A DNA stretch of 64,000 bases from the NCBI RefSeq assembly GCF_003550175.1, contig NZ_QXDF01000001.1, forward strand, positions 1,760,501-1,824,500, given 5' to 3'. Under the pieces are notes generated by a model, which did no database searches, had not been told where the DNA came from, and worked only from the letters and a program-made list of their open reading frames with translations. A program made the position numbers and the translations under genes. This document shows, piece after piece, positions 19,875 through 28,569 of this stretch. The DNA is from Dichotomicrobium thermohalophilum. GTDB lineage: Bacteria; Pseudomonadota; Alphaproteobacteria; Rhizobiales; Rhodomicrobiaceae. Within the stretch, counting starts at the first letter, position 1. The number at the start of each line of letters is the position of its first letter.

Positions 19875-21167
19875 TCAGCGCCCGTTCAGCCGCCCTTCAC
19901 CGTCCAGCCTGATGACCCAGACGTCCTGATAGCCCGCGCCACGCCCGGTCGTGTAGCCCGTCACGAGGATGCCGCCGTCGCGCGTGGTGATTACTGCGGT
20001 GGGCCGCTCCCAGGCTCGCCCGCCAATGATACGTGACCAGACGATCTCGCCGTCCGGCGTGAAGCGCACAAGCCGTGCGTCGCTCTCGCCCAGCCCGCCA
20101 TATTGCGCGGCCGAGACGACGACGAGCCCGCCATCCGGCGTCACCGCGGCGCCCCAGGCTTCGTTGCTGCCGGCATTCTGGCTGAGCTGCTTCCACAGCG
20201 TCTTGCCATCCTCCGCCAGCCGGATCACCCAGGACTTGCTGTCGCGCGGGGTGCGCACCTGCGAGATACCCGCGACGAAAAAACCGCCCTCGGGTGCCGC
20301 ACTGATGGCTGTGCCGGCAGAAAAGATACCGCGCGCGAAATGACGCTGCCATATGATCTCGCCGCGCGGGTCGAGGCGGATGACCCAGTTGTCGAAGTTG
20401 CTGAGGCCGGGTCGCTGCGAATACCCCGCCACGGCGAAACCGCCGTCGGCAGACTGGGTAATGCTTACCGCGCCGTCCTCGCCCGAAGTGCCGTGCGAGC
20501 GATCCCAGAGCTTGTCGCCATTTCCGTCGAGCGCGATCACCCAGACATCGTCGTCTTCCTCGCCGCCCTTGCTGCCCGCGACGACGAAGCCGCCTTCGGC
20601 AAGCGGCGCGATTGCGCGAGCACCGTCGTTTTGGGCACCACCATAGGTCTTCTGCCAGAGGAGTTCCCCGTTGGTGTCGAAGCGGGCAACAAGTGCGTCG
20701 GACCCGCCGCGCCCGATCGAATAGGTTTTTCCAGCAATGACCACATGGCCATCGTCGGTCGAGGTGATGCCGAACACCTTTTCAGTCATCGGGCCGCCCA
20801 GCACCTGCTGCCAGACGACCTTTCCGCGCGGGTCCAGCCGTAGGACCCAGGCGTCGCGGTCGAGCATGCCGTGCGAGCGCGTGTGGCCGGCCAATGCATA
20901 GCCGCCATCCGGCATTTCAACCACGGCGTGGGCCTCGTCGTCGAGGCGGCCGCCGATCACTTCCTCCCAGGTGCAGATGGCCCCGGTTGCCTCACAGTCG
21001 CCGGTGAGTTCGGGAAGAAAATCGCCTTGAAGATCCGGCAACGTCTGCGGCGCAGCGGCGGTCGCTGGGCCCGGGACCACGACTATGGCGAGCGCCAGCG
21101 CGCCGATCACCCTCGCGGCTCGATGAAGCGAAGAGGGACGCCATGGACGCGAAAACAAGACAAACAT
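19875..21167 (-). CDS. Exported beta-propeller repeat protein
   Basis: A 430-residue protein with an N-terminal signal-like segment ('ALALAIVVVPGPATA', about residues 22-36) and about seven repeats of roughly 50-55 residues. Each repeat carries a 'GGFxVAG' strand and a 'WVIRLDxxGxxxWxxxxGG' strand, which predicts a beta-propeller. Cysteines near residue 60 (CEATGAIC) are compatible with a periplasmic or extracellular place. No catalytic residues are recognisable. The ATG at 21167 was preferred over an upstream one that would put 19 non-signal residues first. It lies downstream of a TPR gene on the same strand. Confidence 0.75.
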   Translation of the reverse strand: MFVLFSRPWRPSSLHRAARVIGALALAIVVVPGPATAAAPQTLPDLQGDFLPELTGDCEATGAICTWEEVIGGRLDDEAHAVVEMPDGGYALAGHTRSHGMLDRDAWVLRLDPRGKVVWQQVLGGPMTEKVFGITSTDDGHVVIAGKTYSIGRGGSDALVARFDTNGELLWQKTYGGAQNDGARAIAPLAEGGFVVAGSKGGEEDDDVWVIALDGNGDKLWDRSHGTSGEDGAVSITQSADGGFAVAGYSQRPGLSNFDNWVIRLDPRGEIIWQRHFARGIFSAGTAISAAPEGGFFVAGISQVRTPRDSKSWVIRLAEDGKTLWKQLSQNAGSNEAWGAAVTPDGGLVVVSAAQYGGLGESDARLVRFTPDGEIVWSRIIGGRAWERPTAVITTRDGGILVTGYTTGRGAGYQDVWVIRLDGEGRLNGR

Positions 21168-21382
21168 CGGATCGGCAGCCTCCACGAATGAATAAACGGT
21201 CGTCAAATTGTCATATTGAAACAATCAGGCGTCAAATCACCTGTTTGATAATGGCTATGATCAGATGTGAAGGTGATTGACCGGAGGTTTCCAAGTCGCC
21301 GGAATGGGGCGATTTTCCGCAATCGCAAGGATCACCGGAAAAGTTGCGCGCGTGTTCCAGCGACTGGCGTACAGGGAGCGGC

Positions 21383-23113
21383 TTACCGGAATAGCCAGTC
21401 AAAAAGCGTGCGCGGCTCCCGCTGGCGGCGGTAGCGACGGCGGTCATAGCGCCGATCACCGCGCCACTCCTCATATGTCCAGCTGTCGTCTTCAAGCCGG
21501 CGCTCCGGCTCGCGCCGCACGACCTTTGGCTCCTCGCGAAGCTGATGCGCACTGGGGACGCCATCCGGGTCCGTGACGGTGACGCCGTAACGGCCCCATT
21601 CCCACTGCGCCTTTTCGCCGGCGACCCGATACGGCTCGATTGCCACAACACGCTCCTTGCGCAGATTGATGATGGCGACGTTTTCGTGCCCCAGGTCTCC
21701 CTCCCCGGCGCGCCCCGGCTCACTGCCCGCGTGATAGCGGAGCAGGCCGAAGCCGCGCAGGGTTTTGGTCAGTTCCGTCCATTCGACCAGTCGTGGCTGT
21801 GCCTCGCCGTACATTTCCAGCGGGACGGCAACATCGGGATAATCGTCATTGACCGCGTAATAGCCTGCACTCTTCCCTTTCACGATGCTCCAGCCGTTGA
21901 GCGGCTCACCCACCGTCAGGTCGGGCATGGCGGCTTCGGCCTTCTCTTCGCCCTCCTGGTCCTCTTGGCCCAGACGCCTCAGCGCCGTGCGCGCATCGCC
22001 CAGGAGCGGGTCACGTTTGAGCGCGGCCCGGTAATCAGCCGTGGCCGCCTCGATATCACCCGCTTCCTCAGCCAGTTGCGCCCGAACCAGATAAGCTTCG
22101 GCCATGTCGGGCTCGAGGTCGAGCGCCTGGCTTATATTGGTGCTGACCTGCACCGGTTGGCCAAGCCGGAGATAGGCGCGTGCCCGACACAGATAGGCGG
22201 GGGCGTGGTCCGGCGCGAAGGTCACGGCCATGTCGCAGTCGTTCAATGCCTCCTGCACACGACCGCGCTCGAGCTGCGCCAGGCCGCGCCCGGCATAGGC
22301 CTCACCATTTTCCGGTGCGATCTCGAGCGCGGCGGAAAAATCCTGCACGGCCGCTTGCGGCTTGCCGTCAAAACGGCGCACCTGTCCGCGCAGTATCAGC
22401 AGCTGTGCATCGCCATCGGCGGTCGCGGCGGCCTGCTCCAGATCGTTGAGCGCATCATCATAGTGGCGCACCTTGATCAGCGCGGCGGCGCGATTGCGAT
22501 AGGCGGCGGGATAATTGCGGTTCAGCAGGATCGCCCGGTTCAGATAGCGCAGGCTCGCAAAGGGTCGCGCATCGACCGCCGCAATTTTGCCTCGCCCGTT
22601 GAGCGGGGCGGCGCTTGAGGGGAGCAGCTTAACAGCCTTGCGTAGGTCGGCCTCCGCCTTTTCGAGCTGGCCGAGCGCCAGATAGGCATTGCCCCGGTTG
22701 TTGAAGGCCGCGCCGTAGGCCGGCGCCAGCGAAATCGCCCGGGAAAAATCCTCGATCGCAGCATCGACGCGGCCCATCGCCATCAGCACATTGCCGCGGT
22801 TGTTGTAGACTGGAGCGTAGTCCGGGTTGAGTTCGATGGATTTCTCGAAATCTGCCAGCGCCTTCTCGTAGCGTCGCTCGCGCCAGTGGGCCACGCCGCG
22901 GTCATTATAGATGCTGGCGCGCCGCGCTTCAGGCAGGTTTTCATCCTCAAGCGCCTTGCCGTAAGCTTCAATCGCCTTGCCGTTATTGCCGCGCATGAGC
23001 GCATTGACGCCCTCCTGTGCGTAGAGAAGCGCCTTTTCCACCGAGGCCTGCGCCGGCGCGGCCCCCATCAGGGCCGCCAACAAGATAATGCGCGCTGCGA
23101 GGATCATCGCCAT
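21383..23113 (-). CDS. Exported TPR-repeat protein
   Basis: A 576-residue protein with a cleavable-looking signal peptide ('ILLAALMGAAPAQA', cleavage near residue 24) followed by about ten tetratricopeptide repeats to roughly residue 380. Repeats show the 'YNNRGNxxxxxGxxxxAxxDFxxAIxLxP' pattern. The C-terminal 180 residues are not TPR: they include 'GYYAVNDDYPDVAVPLEMYG' and a very basic, Arg/Tyr-rich end. TPR arrays mediate protein contacts; the binding partner is unknown. The region before the next gene (21225-21382) holds only an imperfect inverted repeat. Confidence 0.8.
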   Translation of the reverse strand: MAMILAARIILLAALMGAAPAQASVEKALLYAQEGVNALMRGNNGKAIEAYGKALEDENLPEARRASIYNDRGVAHWRERRYEKALADFEKSIELNPDYAPVYNNRGNVLMAMGRVDAAIEDFSRAISLAPAYGAAFNNRGNAYLALGQLEKAEADLRKAVKLLPSSAAPLNGRGKIAAVDARPFASLRYLNRAILLNRNYPAAYRNRAAALIKVRHYDDALNDLEQAAATADGDAQLLILRGQVRRFDGKPQAAVQDFSAALEIAPENGEAYAGRGLAQLERGRVQEALNDCDMAVTFAPDHAPAYLCRARAYLRLGQPVQVSTNISQALDLEPDMAEAYLVRAQLAEEAGDIEAATADYRAALKRDPLLGDARTALRRLGQEDQEGEEKAEAAMPDLTVGEPLNGWSIVKGKSAGYYAVNDDYPDVAVPLEMYGEAQPRLVEWTELTKTLRGFGLLRYHAGSEPGRAGEGDLGHENVAIINLRKERVVAIEPYRVAGEKAQWEWGRYGVTVTDPDGVPSAHQLREEPKVVRREPERRLEDDSWTYEEWRGDRRYDRRRYRRQREPRTLFDWLFR

Positions 23114-23294
23114 CCAAGGTTTTGGCGGACCGTGCCCGCGTTTCGTCGAAACCTTGCCCTTATACCACGCCCGTGGTCAACAAAGGGTCATAGTTCGCTC
23201 GCATTCCCCTTTTTTTGCCGGGGAATAGCGGAAAACTGTGTCATCGTGGCGCCGCCGGAAAGGGACGGCGCAGCGGTCTGTGAAGGAGCCGCCC

Positions 23295-25103
23295 GTGAAA
23301 TCTGCGACCTATTCGAGCGCGGCGCGTGCGACCACGTTCGCCGCTGCCGTCAGTGCGGCAATCGTTCTCTTCGCACCGGGGCTGGCCGCCCAGTCCCCCG
23401 GCGAAAGCGGGCTGACGGGTGATCCACTGGTGGACAGCATCCTGCAGGCACCCGGTCCTGATTTCCTGGACCCGCGCGGCCGCCGCGACGATTCGCGTCT
23501 CTGGGATGACGAACCGCGGCGCGAACGCGCACGGGAACGCTGGGACGATGCGCCGCCCGAGACTGCGCGTGAAGGCCGGGATGAGCCTCGGACGTCGGCC
23601 GAAGAGTGGAACCGCAATGTGGACGACTGGGACGATCGCGCGCCGGAGCGCCCCTCGACCCGGGAAGCTCGCCGCGAACCGCCACCGCCACCTGCCCAGC
23701 GGGGAGATGGGCCACTCGACATCATCATCCTCGACTCCGACCCGAGCGAGCCCAGGATCACGGACGTGCCCGAAGCGACCGACTCGCCCAGGGCGGAGGT
23801 CACTGAGCCTTCTGACGCATCTTCCGGTCCCGAGGAAACCCGTGCTGCGGTGGAAGAGCCTTATCGCGAGCAGGCGCCGGGTTCTTATCGCGAGGAAGAG
23901 GCACCAGCCGAGGCCGGCAATACGGGACCGGATCAAGTTGCCGCCGTGACACGGCCCACCGGCAATCCTGTGCCGGCACCCCCGACCCGCGCCCCGGAGC
24001 GCCCCAGATCAAACCCGCAACTGGAGCGCATGATCGGGCAGATGATCATGGTCGGTTTTCCCGGGAAGACGCCGTCCGATCCCGGCGTTAGGCGCGTGCT
24101 CCAGCAAATGGAAACCGGGAAGGCCGGCGGCGTCATCCTGATGAGCCGCAACATTGACACGCCGCGCCAGGTGAAACAGCTCACGCGCGCCCTCACCCGG
24201 GCAGGCGAAAGTCAGCCGACTCCCTTCATCGCGGTCGACCAGGAGGGCGGCTACGTTCAACGGCTCTCGCGGGTCAAGGGTTTCAAGACGCATCCCTCGG
24301 CCGAGCGCCTTGGCGCACGCAACAACCCGCAAGCCGCCTATTCCGCCTATCGCAATCTGGCGCTTGAACTGCGCGACTACGGCTTCAACCTCAATCTTGG
24401 CCCCGTCGTGGATCTCAATCTCAATCCGGCCAATCCGGTCATCGGTCGACTCAAGCGCAGCTACGGCAAGGACCCCGATCACGTTACCGCGTACGCCAAG
24501 GCGTTCGTCTATGCCCATAACGAAACCGGTCTGCTGACCGCGGCGAAGCACTTCCCCGGCCATGGCAGCAGCGATACCGACAGTCACGACGTGCTCGTGG
24601 ACATTTCGCAAAGCTGGCAGGAGCGCGAACTGCGCCCCTACCGAAACCTGATCGAGGCGGAAGCGATCGACATGATCATGGTGGGGCATCTGTACCACCC
24701 CGCCTTTTCCGACAGCCCCGATGTTCCCGCGTCGCTCTCGCCGAAAGCCATTGAGCGCGTGCTTCGCGACAGCCTGAATTTCGACGGCGTCGTCATCACC
24801 GACGATCTCGATATGCGCGGCGTTCGGCAAAACACGAATTTCGAAGAGCGTATCGTCGGTGCCGTGGCAGCGGGCAACGACATCCTGCTGATCACCAATC
24901 AGAACGGCTATCAGCCGGATCTGCCCGAACGGGTCGCCGAGGTCATCCGCGCCGCGATTGCGGACGGCAGGCTGAGCGAACAGCGCATCCGCACGTCTTA
25001 TGAGCGCATCATGACGCTGAAAGACGAACTCGCCCGGCTTCAGCGCACCGCCACCAACGCCGGCGAGGACCGAGGGCTGGCTGAGCATATCTCCGGCGGC
25101 TAG
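23295..25103 (+). CDS. Exported GH3 beta-N-acetylhexosaminidase with charged linker
   Basis: A 602-residue NagZ-like glycoside hydrolase family 3 protein. GTG at 23295 is chosen because AAGGAG lies six bases upstream and it places a signal peptide ('TTFAAAVSAAIVLFAPGLAAQ') at the N-terminus; an upstream ATG at 23238 lacks both. Residues about 35-235 form a low-complexity region rich in Arg, Asp, Glu and Pro. The catalytic domain follows, with 'MIGQMIMVGFPG', 'FIAVDQEGGYVQRL', the catalytic loop 'KHFPGHGSSDTDSH' and nucleophile motif 'VVITDDLDMRGV'. Family members cleave GlcNAc from peptidoglycan fragments; cytoplasmic NagZ lacks this export signal and linker. Confidence 0.88.
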   Translation: MKSATYSSAARATTFAAAVSAAIVLFAPGLAAQSPGESGLTGDPLVDSILQAPGPDFLDPRGRRDDSRLWDDEPRRERARERWDDAPPETAREGRDEPRTSAEEWNRNVDDWDDRAPERPSTREARREPPPPPAQRGDGPLDIIILDSDPSEPRITDVPEATDSPRAEVTEPSDASSGPEETRAAVEEPYREQAPGSYREEEAPAEAGNTGPDQVAAVTRPTGNPVPAPPTRAPERPRSNPQLERMIGQMIMVGFPGKTPSDPGVRRVLQQMETGKAGGVILMSRNIDTPRQVKQLTRALTRAGESQPTPFIAVDQEGGYVQRLSRVKGFKTHPSAERLGARNNPQAAYSAYRNLALELRDYGFNLNLGPVVDLNLNPANPVIGRLKRSYGKDPDHVTAYAKAFVYAHNETGLLTAAKHFPGHGSSDTDSHDVLVDISQSWQERELRPYRNLIEAEAIDMIMVGHLYHPAFSDSPDVPASLSPKAIERVLRDSLNFDGVVITDDLDMRGVRQNTNFEERIVGAVAAGNDILLITNQNGYQPDLPERVAEVIRAAIADGRLSEQRIRTSYERIMTLKDELARLQRTATNAGEDRGLAEHISGG

Positions 25104-25127
25104 GAACCCGAGGCCCGATCAAGCGTT
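25103..25127 (+). promoter_or_regulatory. EcfG-type general stress promoter upstream of rpoE
   Basis: GGAAC (25103-25107), 16 bases, CGTT (25124-25127): a perfect match to the consensus recognised by EcfG, the alphaproteobacterial general stress sigma factor. It overlaps the end of the GH3 stop region and points at rpoE, whose start is about 135 bases downstream. Confidence 0.6.
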
Positions 25128-25209
25128 GTAATCACACCACGACGGCGGCTGAGCCCCCGAGCCAAACCGCGCGATTTGGCGCAGCCGCGTCGCTTTGCCC
25201 CATCTCGCA

Positions 25210-25238
25210 TGATCCAACCGACCCTCGGCCTACGTAGG
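25210..25238 (+). promoter_or_regulatory. RpoE (ECF11-type) promoter of rpoE-chrR
   Basis: TGATCC (25210-25215), 17 bases, CGTAGG (25233-25238). This matches the TGATCC/CGTA type bound by RpoE of the RpoE-ChrR pair and predicts autoregulation, with transcription starting about 20 bases before the rpoE ATG. The same motif precedes two other transcription units nearby. Confidence 0.65.
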
Positions 25239-25263
25239 CTAGGCAAACATTGGGAAGGTGGAT

Positions 25264-25863
25264 ATGCTGGCCAATTCATCAAACGGGGCGTTAACGCCGG
25301 ATCACGCGCGCCGAGCAGACCGGATGCACATGACCGATCTCATCCAGAAGGTGGCGCGAAACCGCGACTCCGAGGCTTTTCACGAACTCTTCGTCACTTT
25401 CGCACCGCGCATCAAGGCCATGCTGATGCGTCAGGGCGCCGATCCTGAAACGGCTGAAGAGATCGTCCAGGAAACGATGCTCTCCGTCTGGCGCAAGGCT
25501 CACCTTTTCGCGGAGAGCAAGGGCAGCTTTTCCACCTGGGTATTCACGATCGCGCGCAATCTGCGCATCGACAAGCTGCGCCGCAACGCCGTCTGGCAGG
25601 ACCTCGGTGGCGAGGCCGAGGAGCGCCCCAGCGAGGACGACAGCCCCTACGACGAGGTGCAGCGCCAGCAGCAGCGCGAGCGGGTTCTGGAGGCGCTTGA
25701 GACGCTGACACCGGATCAGCACGAAGTGGTTCGGCTGGCTTATATTGAGGGATTGACCCATACAGAGATCGCGGAGCGGCTTGGAGTCCCGCTCGGAACC
25801 GTAAAGTCAAGAATGCGCCTGGCCTACGGTAAAATCCGCGAGCGTCTGGGAGACCTGAAATGA
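25264..25863 (+). CDS. rpoE: ECF sigma factor RpoE (ChrR-controlled)
   Basis: A 199-residue extracytoplasmic-function sigma factor. Region 2 is seen at 'FHELFVTFAPRIKAMLMRQGADPETAEEIVQETMLSVWRKA' and 'FSTWVFTIARNLRIDKLRR' (about residues 38-105); region 4 at 'ALETLTPDQHEVVRLAYIEGLTHTEIAERLGVPLGTVKSRMRLAYGKIRERL' (about 140-195). The next gene, overlapping by four bases, encodes a ChrR anti-sigma factor, so this is the singlet-oxygen type (group ECF11) known from Rhodobacter. The ATG at 25264 follows GGAAGG at a good distance; GTG 25258 is possible. Transcription probably starts from the two ECF sites upstream. Confidence 0.92.
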   Translation: MLANSSNGALTPDHARRADRMHMTDLIQKVARNRDSEAFHELFVTFAPRIKAMLMRQGADPETAEEIVQETMLSVWRKAHLFAESKGSFSTWVFTIARNLRIDKLRRNAVWQDLGGEAEERPSEDDSPYDEVQRQQQRERVLEALETLTPDQHEVVRLAYIEGLTHTEIAERLGVPLGTVKSRMRLAYGKIRERLGDLK

Positions 25864-26534
25864 CAATAACACATCACCTCGACGAAGCGACGCTCATGGG
25901 CCTTTCGGCCGGCGCCCTGCCCGAGGCGCTCGCCAGCGTGGCGGCCTGCCACCTCGATGTCTGCCCATCCTGCCGCAAGCAGCTTGGCGAACTGGACATG
26001 CTGGGCGGCGCATTGCTGGAGCATATCGACCCGCAGCCGCTCAGTGACGGCTTGAGCGAGCGCATGGCGTCGTATTTCCGCGACGACAACGTTCGCAGCT
26101 TTCCGCTGCATCGCACCCGCGGCCGGCATAACAACGGCAAGACACGCGGCGAGGTTCCCAAACCGCTACAGAGGTTCATCGGCACCTCGCTGGATGACCT
26201 GCAGTGGCAGTGGCTGGCGCCGGGCATTCGCCAGTACGCGATCAAGCTGCCCGATGAAAGCCGTGGCAGTCTGCGACTGTTGCGCATCAAGGCGGGTATG
26301 CGCATTCCCGAGCATGGACATGGCGGCTCGGAGCTGACGCTGATCCTCCGCGGCGCTTATCACGATCGCTTCGGACGGTTCGGCCCCGGCGACGTCGCGG
26401 ACCTTGACGAGGATGCCGAACATGAACCCCGCGTCGACAAGGACGGCGAGTGCATCTGCCTCGTGGCCACTGAGGAAGCGGCGCGGTTCAAGGGACTGCT
26501 CTCGCGCGTGCTGCAGCCGTTGACCGGCATCTAG
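25860..26534 (+). CDS. chrR: Zinc anti-sigma factor ChrR
   Basis: A 224-residue ChrR. The anti-sigma domain has the zinc ligands H6, H31, C35 and C38, at the same numbers as in Rhodobacter ChrR. The C-terminal half is a cupin with candidate metal ligands H152, H154, E158 and H188 in 'EHGHGGSELTLI' and 'EDAEHEP'. In Rhodobacter ChrR holds RpoE inactive until singlet oxygen or some peroxides trigger its turnover. ATGA overlap with rpoE indicates coupled translation at balanced levels. Confidence 0.93.
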   Translation: MTITHHLDEATLMGLSAGALPEALASVAACHLDVCPSCRKQLGELDMLGGALLEHIDPQPLSDGLSERMASYFRDDNVRSFPLHRTRGRHNNGKTRGEVPKPLQRFIGTSLDDLQWQWLAPGIRQYAIKLPDESRGSLRLLRIKAGMRIPEHGHGGSELTLILRGAYHDRFGRFGPGDVADLDEDAEHEPRVDKDGECICLVATEEAARFKGLLSRVLQPLTGI

Positions 26535-26563
26535 GCGCGCGGCGTCCGTCCGGGAGTTTGGGC

Positions 26564-27352
26564 TTGGCCTACCGTATTATCTGGATAACCGGCGCGAGCA
26601 GTGGCATAGGCAAGGCGCTCGCGGAACTTTATGCCGCGCGCGGTGCCACCGTCGCGGTCTCCGCGCGTTCGGCCGATGCGTTGCAAGCCCTTGCTGGTGC
26701 GAAAGCGAACATCTACGCCTATCCCCTCGACATCACCGACGCGGACGCCGTACCGGACACTGTCCGGCGGATCGAAGCCGAGCTGGGGCCCATCGACCTC
26801 GCCGTTCAGAGTGCGGCGATGTGGTCGCAAATGGGCGTCGATGAGTTCGACACAGCCAAGATCCGCAGGAGCATGGAAGTCAACTACGGCGGCACGATCA
26901 ATGTCGTCGGCGCACTGATCGGCCCCATGATGCAGCGCCGCGCAGGTCGGATCGCCATCATCGCCTCTGTCGCCGGCTATATCGGCTTGCCGCAATCACT
27001 GGCGTATGGGCCGACCAAGGCCGCGCTCATCAGTTTCGCGGAGTCCCTCAAGCCTGATCTGGACCGCTACAATGTCGCTGTAACAGTCGTGAATCCCGGC
27101 TTCGTCGAAACGCCGATGACGGCCGCGAATGATTTCGAGATGCCTTTCATCCTCCAGCCGGATGACGCCGCGCGGCGCATCGCCCGCGGGCTGGACAGAG
27201 GCAAGTTCGAGATCGCCTTTCCCTGGCAGCTTGTCTCGAGCCTGAAAGCGCTGCGCAACCTGCCCTACAGCGCCTTCTTCGGCGTCACGCGGCGGATGAT
27301 CGAAAAGCGTGAAGAACAGAAACGCGCCAGCCAAGAAGCATCGCAGGGCTAG
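26564..27352 (+). CDS. Short-chain dehydrogenase/reductase in the rpoE operon
   Basis: A 262-residue classical SDR. The dinucleotide-binding motif 'GASSGIGKA' is near residue 10 and the catalytic 'YGPTKAA' with a Ser about 14 residues before it is near residue 148. Later segments include 'NPGFVETPMTA'. The start is set at TTG 26564, seven bases after GGGAG; TTG 26558 is too close to it. It follows chrR by 29 bases and is probably in the same transcript. Such SDRs commonly sit with RpoE-regulated lipid genes; the substrate is not known. Confidence 0.82.
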   Translation: MAYRIIWITGASSGIGKALAELYAARGATVAVSARSADALQALAGAKANIYAYPLDITDADAVPDTVRRIEAELGPIDLAVQSAAMWSQMGVDEFDTAKIRRSMEVNYGGTINVVGALIGPMMQRRAGRIAIIASVAGYIGLPQSLAYGPTKAALISFAESLKPDLDRYNVAVTVVNPGFVETPMTAANDFEMPFILQPDDAARRIARGLDRGKFEIAFPWQLVSSLKALRNLPYSAFFGVTRRMIEKREEQKRASQEASQG

Positions 27353-28569
27353 GCCGGCCTGGTCAGCTTGTACAGGCCGACATTAATGGTGCCGCGCTCG
27401 AAGCCCACCGCGCAGTAGGTCAGGTAGTAGTCCCACAGCCGCCGAAAGCGCTCATCGAATCCGAGCGACCGGATCGCCGGCCAGCGGGCATGGAAGTTCT
27501 CGCGCCAGGTCCACAGCGTGCGGGCGTAGCTGTCTCCGAAGGTCTCGACGCCCTCCAGCGCCAGCCCGGCGCGTTCGGCCTCGCGGCGGATGGCCGAATG
27601 GCTCGGCAGCATCCCCCCGGGAAAGATGTAGCGCTGGATAAAATCCACTTGCCGGCGGTACGTTTCGAAGAAGTCCTCCGCGATCGTGATGCACTGAAGC
27701 ACCGCATGCCCACCCCGGCGCAGCCGGTCATAGATCGTCTGGAAATAGCGCGGCCAGTGCTCTTCCCCGACAGCCTCAATCATCTCGATTGAGACGATGC
27801 CATCGTACTTTCCTGTGGTGTGGCGGTAGTCCTGGTGTTCGACTCGGCAGATGTTCGACAGGCCCGCCGCGTCGATCCGCTTCTGGGCATAGGCGAGTTG
27901 CGCATCCGAAATGGTGATGCCGTCTACCTGCGCGCCCTGCCGGCCGGCCCGCTCGGCGAATCCACCCCAGCCGCAGCCGATCTCCAGGATCCGCCCTTCG
28001 GCGCCTTCGCCCAGCGCTTCAAGCACCTTGTCGTATTTCGCCCGCTGCGCATCGGCCAGCGACTGACCCGGCGCGGTGAAATAGGCGCTCGAATAGGTCA
28101 TCGTTTCGTCCAGCCACTGGGCGTAGAAATCGTTGCCCAGGTCGTAGTGGTCGACGATATTGCGCTTGGCGCCCTGCACGCTGTTCCGACGGCGCTGATG
28201 GAAGCGTTTGTCCTGGCGGCGCACCTTGAACCAGCCGCGACCGGCCTGTTTCAGATCCGGCTTATTGTCCAGGAAGAAGCGGAACACGTCGGCAAGGTTG
28301 GGCGTTTCGAAATCGCCGTCGATATAGCTCTCGCCAAAGCCCACCGTGCCGCGGCGCAGAGATTTCCAGAACACGCCGAAATTGCGCAGATGCAGCGTGG
28401 CGTGAACGCCGTCGGCTTGTCCGCGAAAGACGCGGCGGCTGCCACATGGCAGGATCAGCTCGGCGCTGCCCCGGCGCAGATTTTTAAGCGCGCGCTCGCA
28501 GCCTGCAAAGATCAGGCGTGCGCGCAGCGTGTCGGGTGGCGGTGGCGCGTTATGACGGTCGTGCGGCAT
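27349..28569 (-). CDS. cfa: Cyclopropane-fatty-acyl-phospholipid synthase family
   Basis: A 406-residue SAM-dependent enzyme. The N-terminal domain spans about residues 1-120; the methyltransferase domain shows 'NIVDHYDLGNDFYAQWLDETMTYSSAYF' and the SAM site 'ILEIGCGWGGFAE' (about residue 185), then 'SIEMIEAVGEEHWP' and 'FIQRYIFPGGMLPS'. The family methylates unsaturated acyl chains in membranes; in Rhodobacter a homologue belongs to the RpoE regulon. ATG 28569 was chosen because the frame upstream overlaps the preceding gene deeply. It overlaps DUF1365 by 20 bases, and its stop overlaps the convergent SDR by four. Confidence 0.88.
   Translation of the reverse strand: MPHDRHNAPPPPDTLRARLIFAGCERALKNLRRGSAELILPCGSRRVFRGQADGVHATLHLRNFGVFWKSLRRGTVGFGESYIDGDFETPNLADVFRFFLDNKPDLKQAGRGWFKVRRQDKRFHQRRRNSVQGAKRNIVDHYDLGNDFYAQWLDETMTYSSAYFTAPGQSLADAQRAKYDKVLEALGEGAEGRILEIGCGWGGFAERAGRQGAQVDGITISDAQLAYAQKRIDAAGLSNICRVEHQDYRHTTGKYDGIVSIEMIEAVGEEHWPRYFQTIYDRLRRGGHAVLQCITIAEDFFETYRRQVDFIQRYIFPGGMLPSHSAIRREAERAGLALEGVETFGDSYARTLWTWRENFHARWPAIRSLGFDERFRRLWDYYLTYCAVGFERGTINVGLYKLTRPA

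Noticed and set aside
21236-21277. Inverted repeat ATCACCT/AGGTGAT as a terminator
   Set aside because: The loop is 28 bases and there is no T-run on either strand.
23238-23294. Upstream ATG start for the GH3 gene
   Set aside because: It lacks a ribosome-binding site and would bury the signal peptide; GTG 23295 has AAGGAG at the correct distance.
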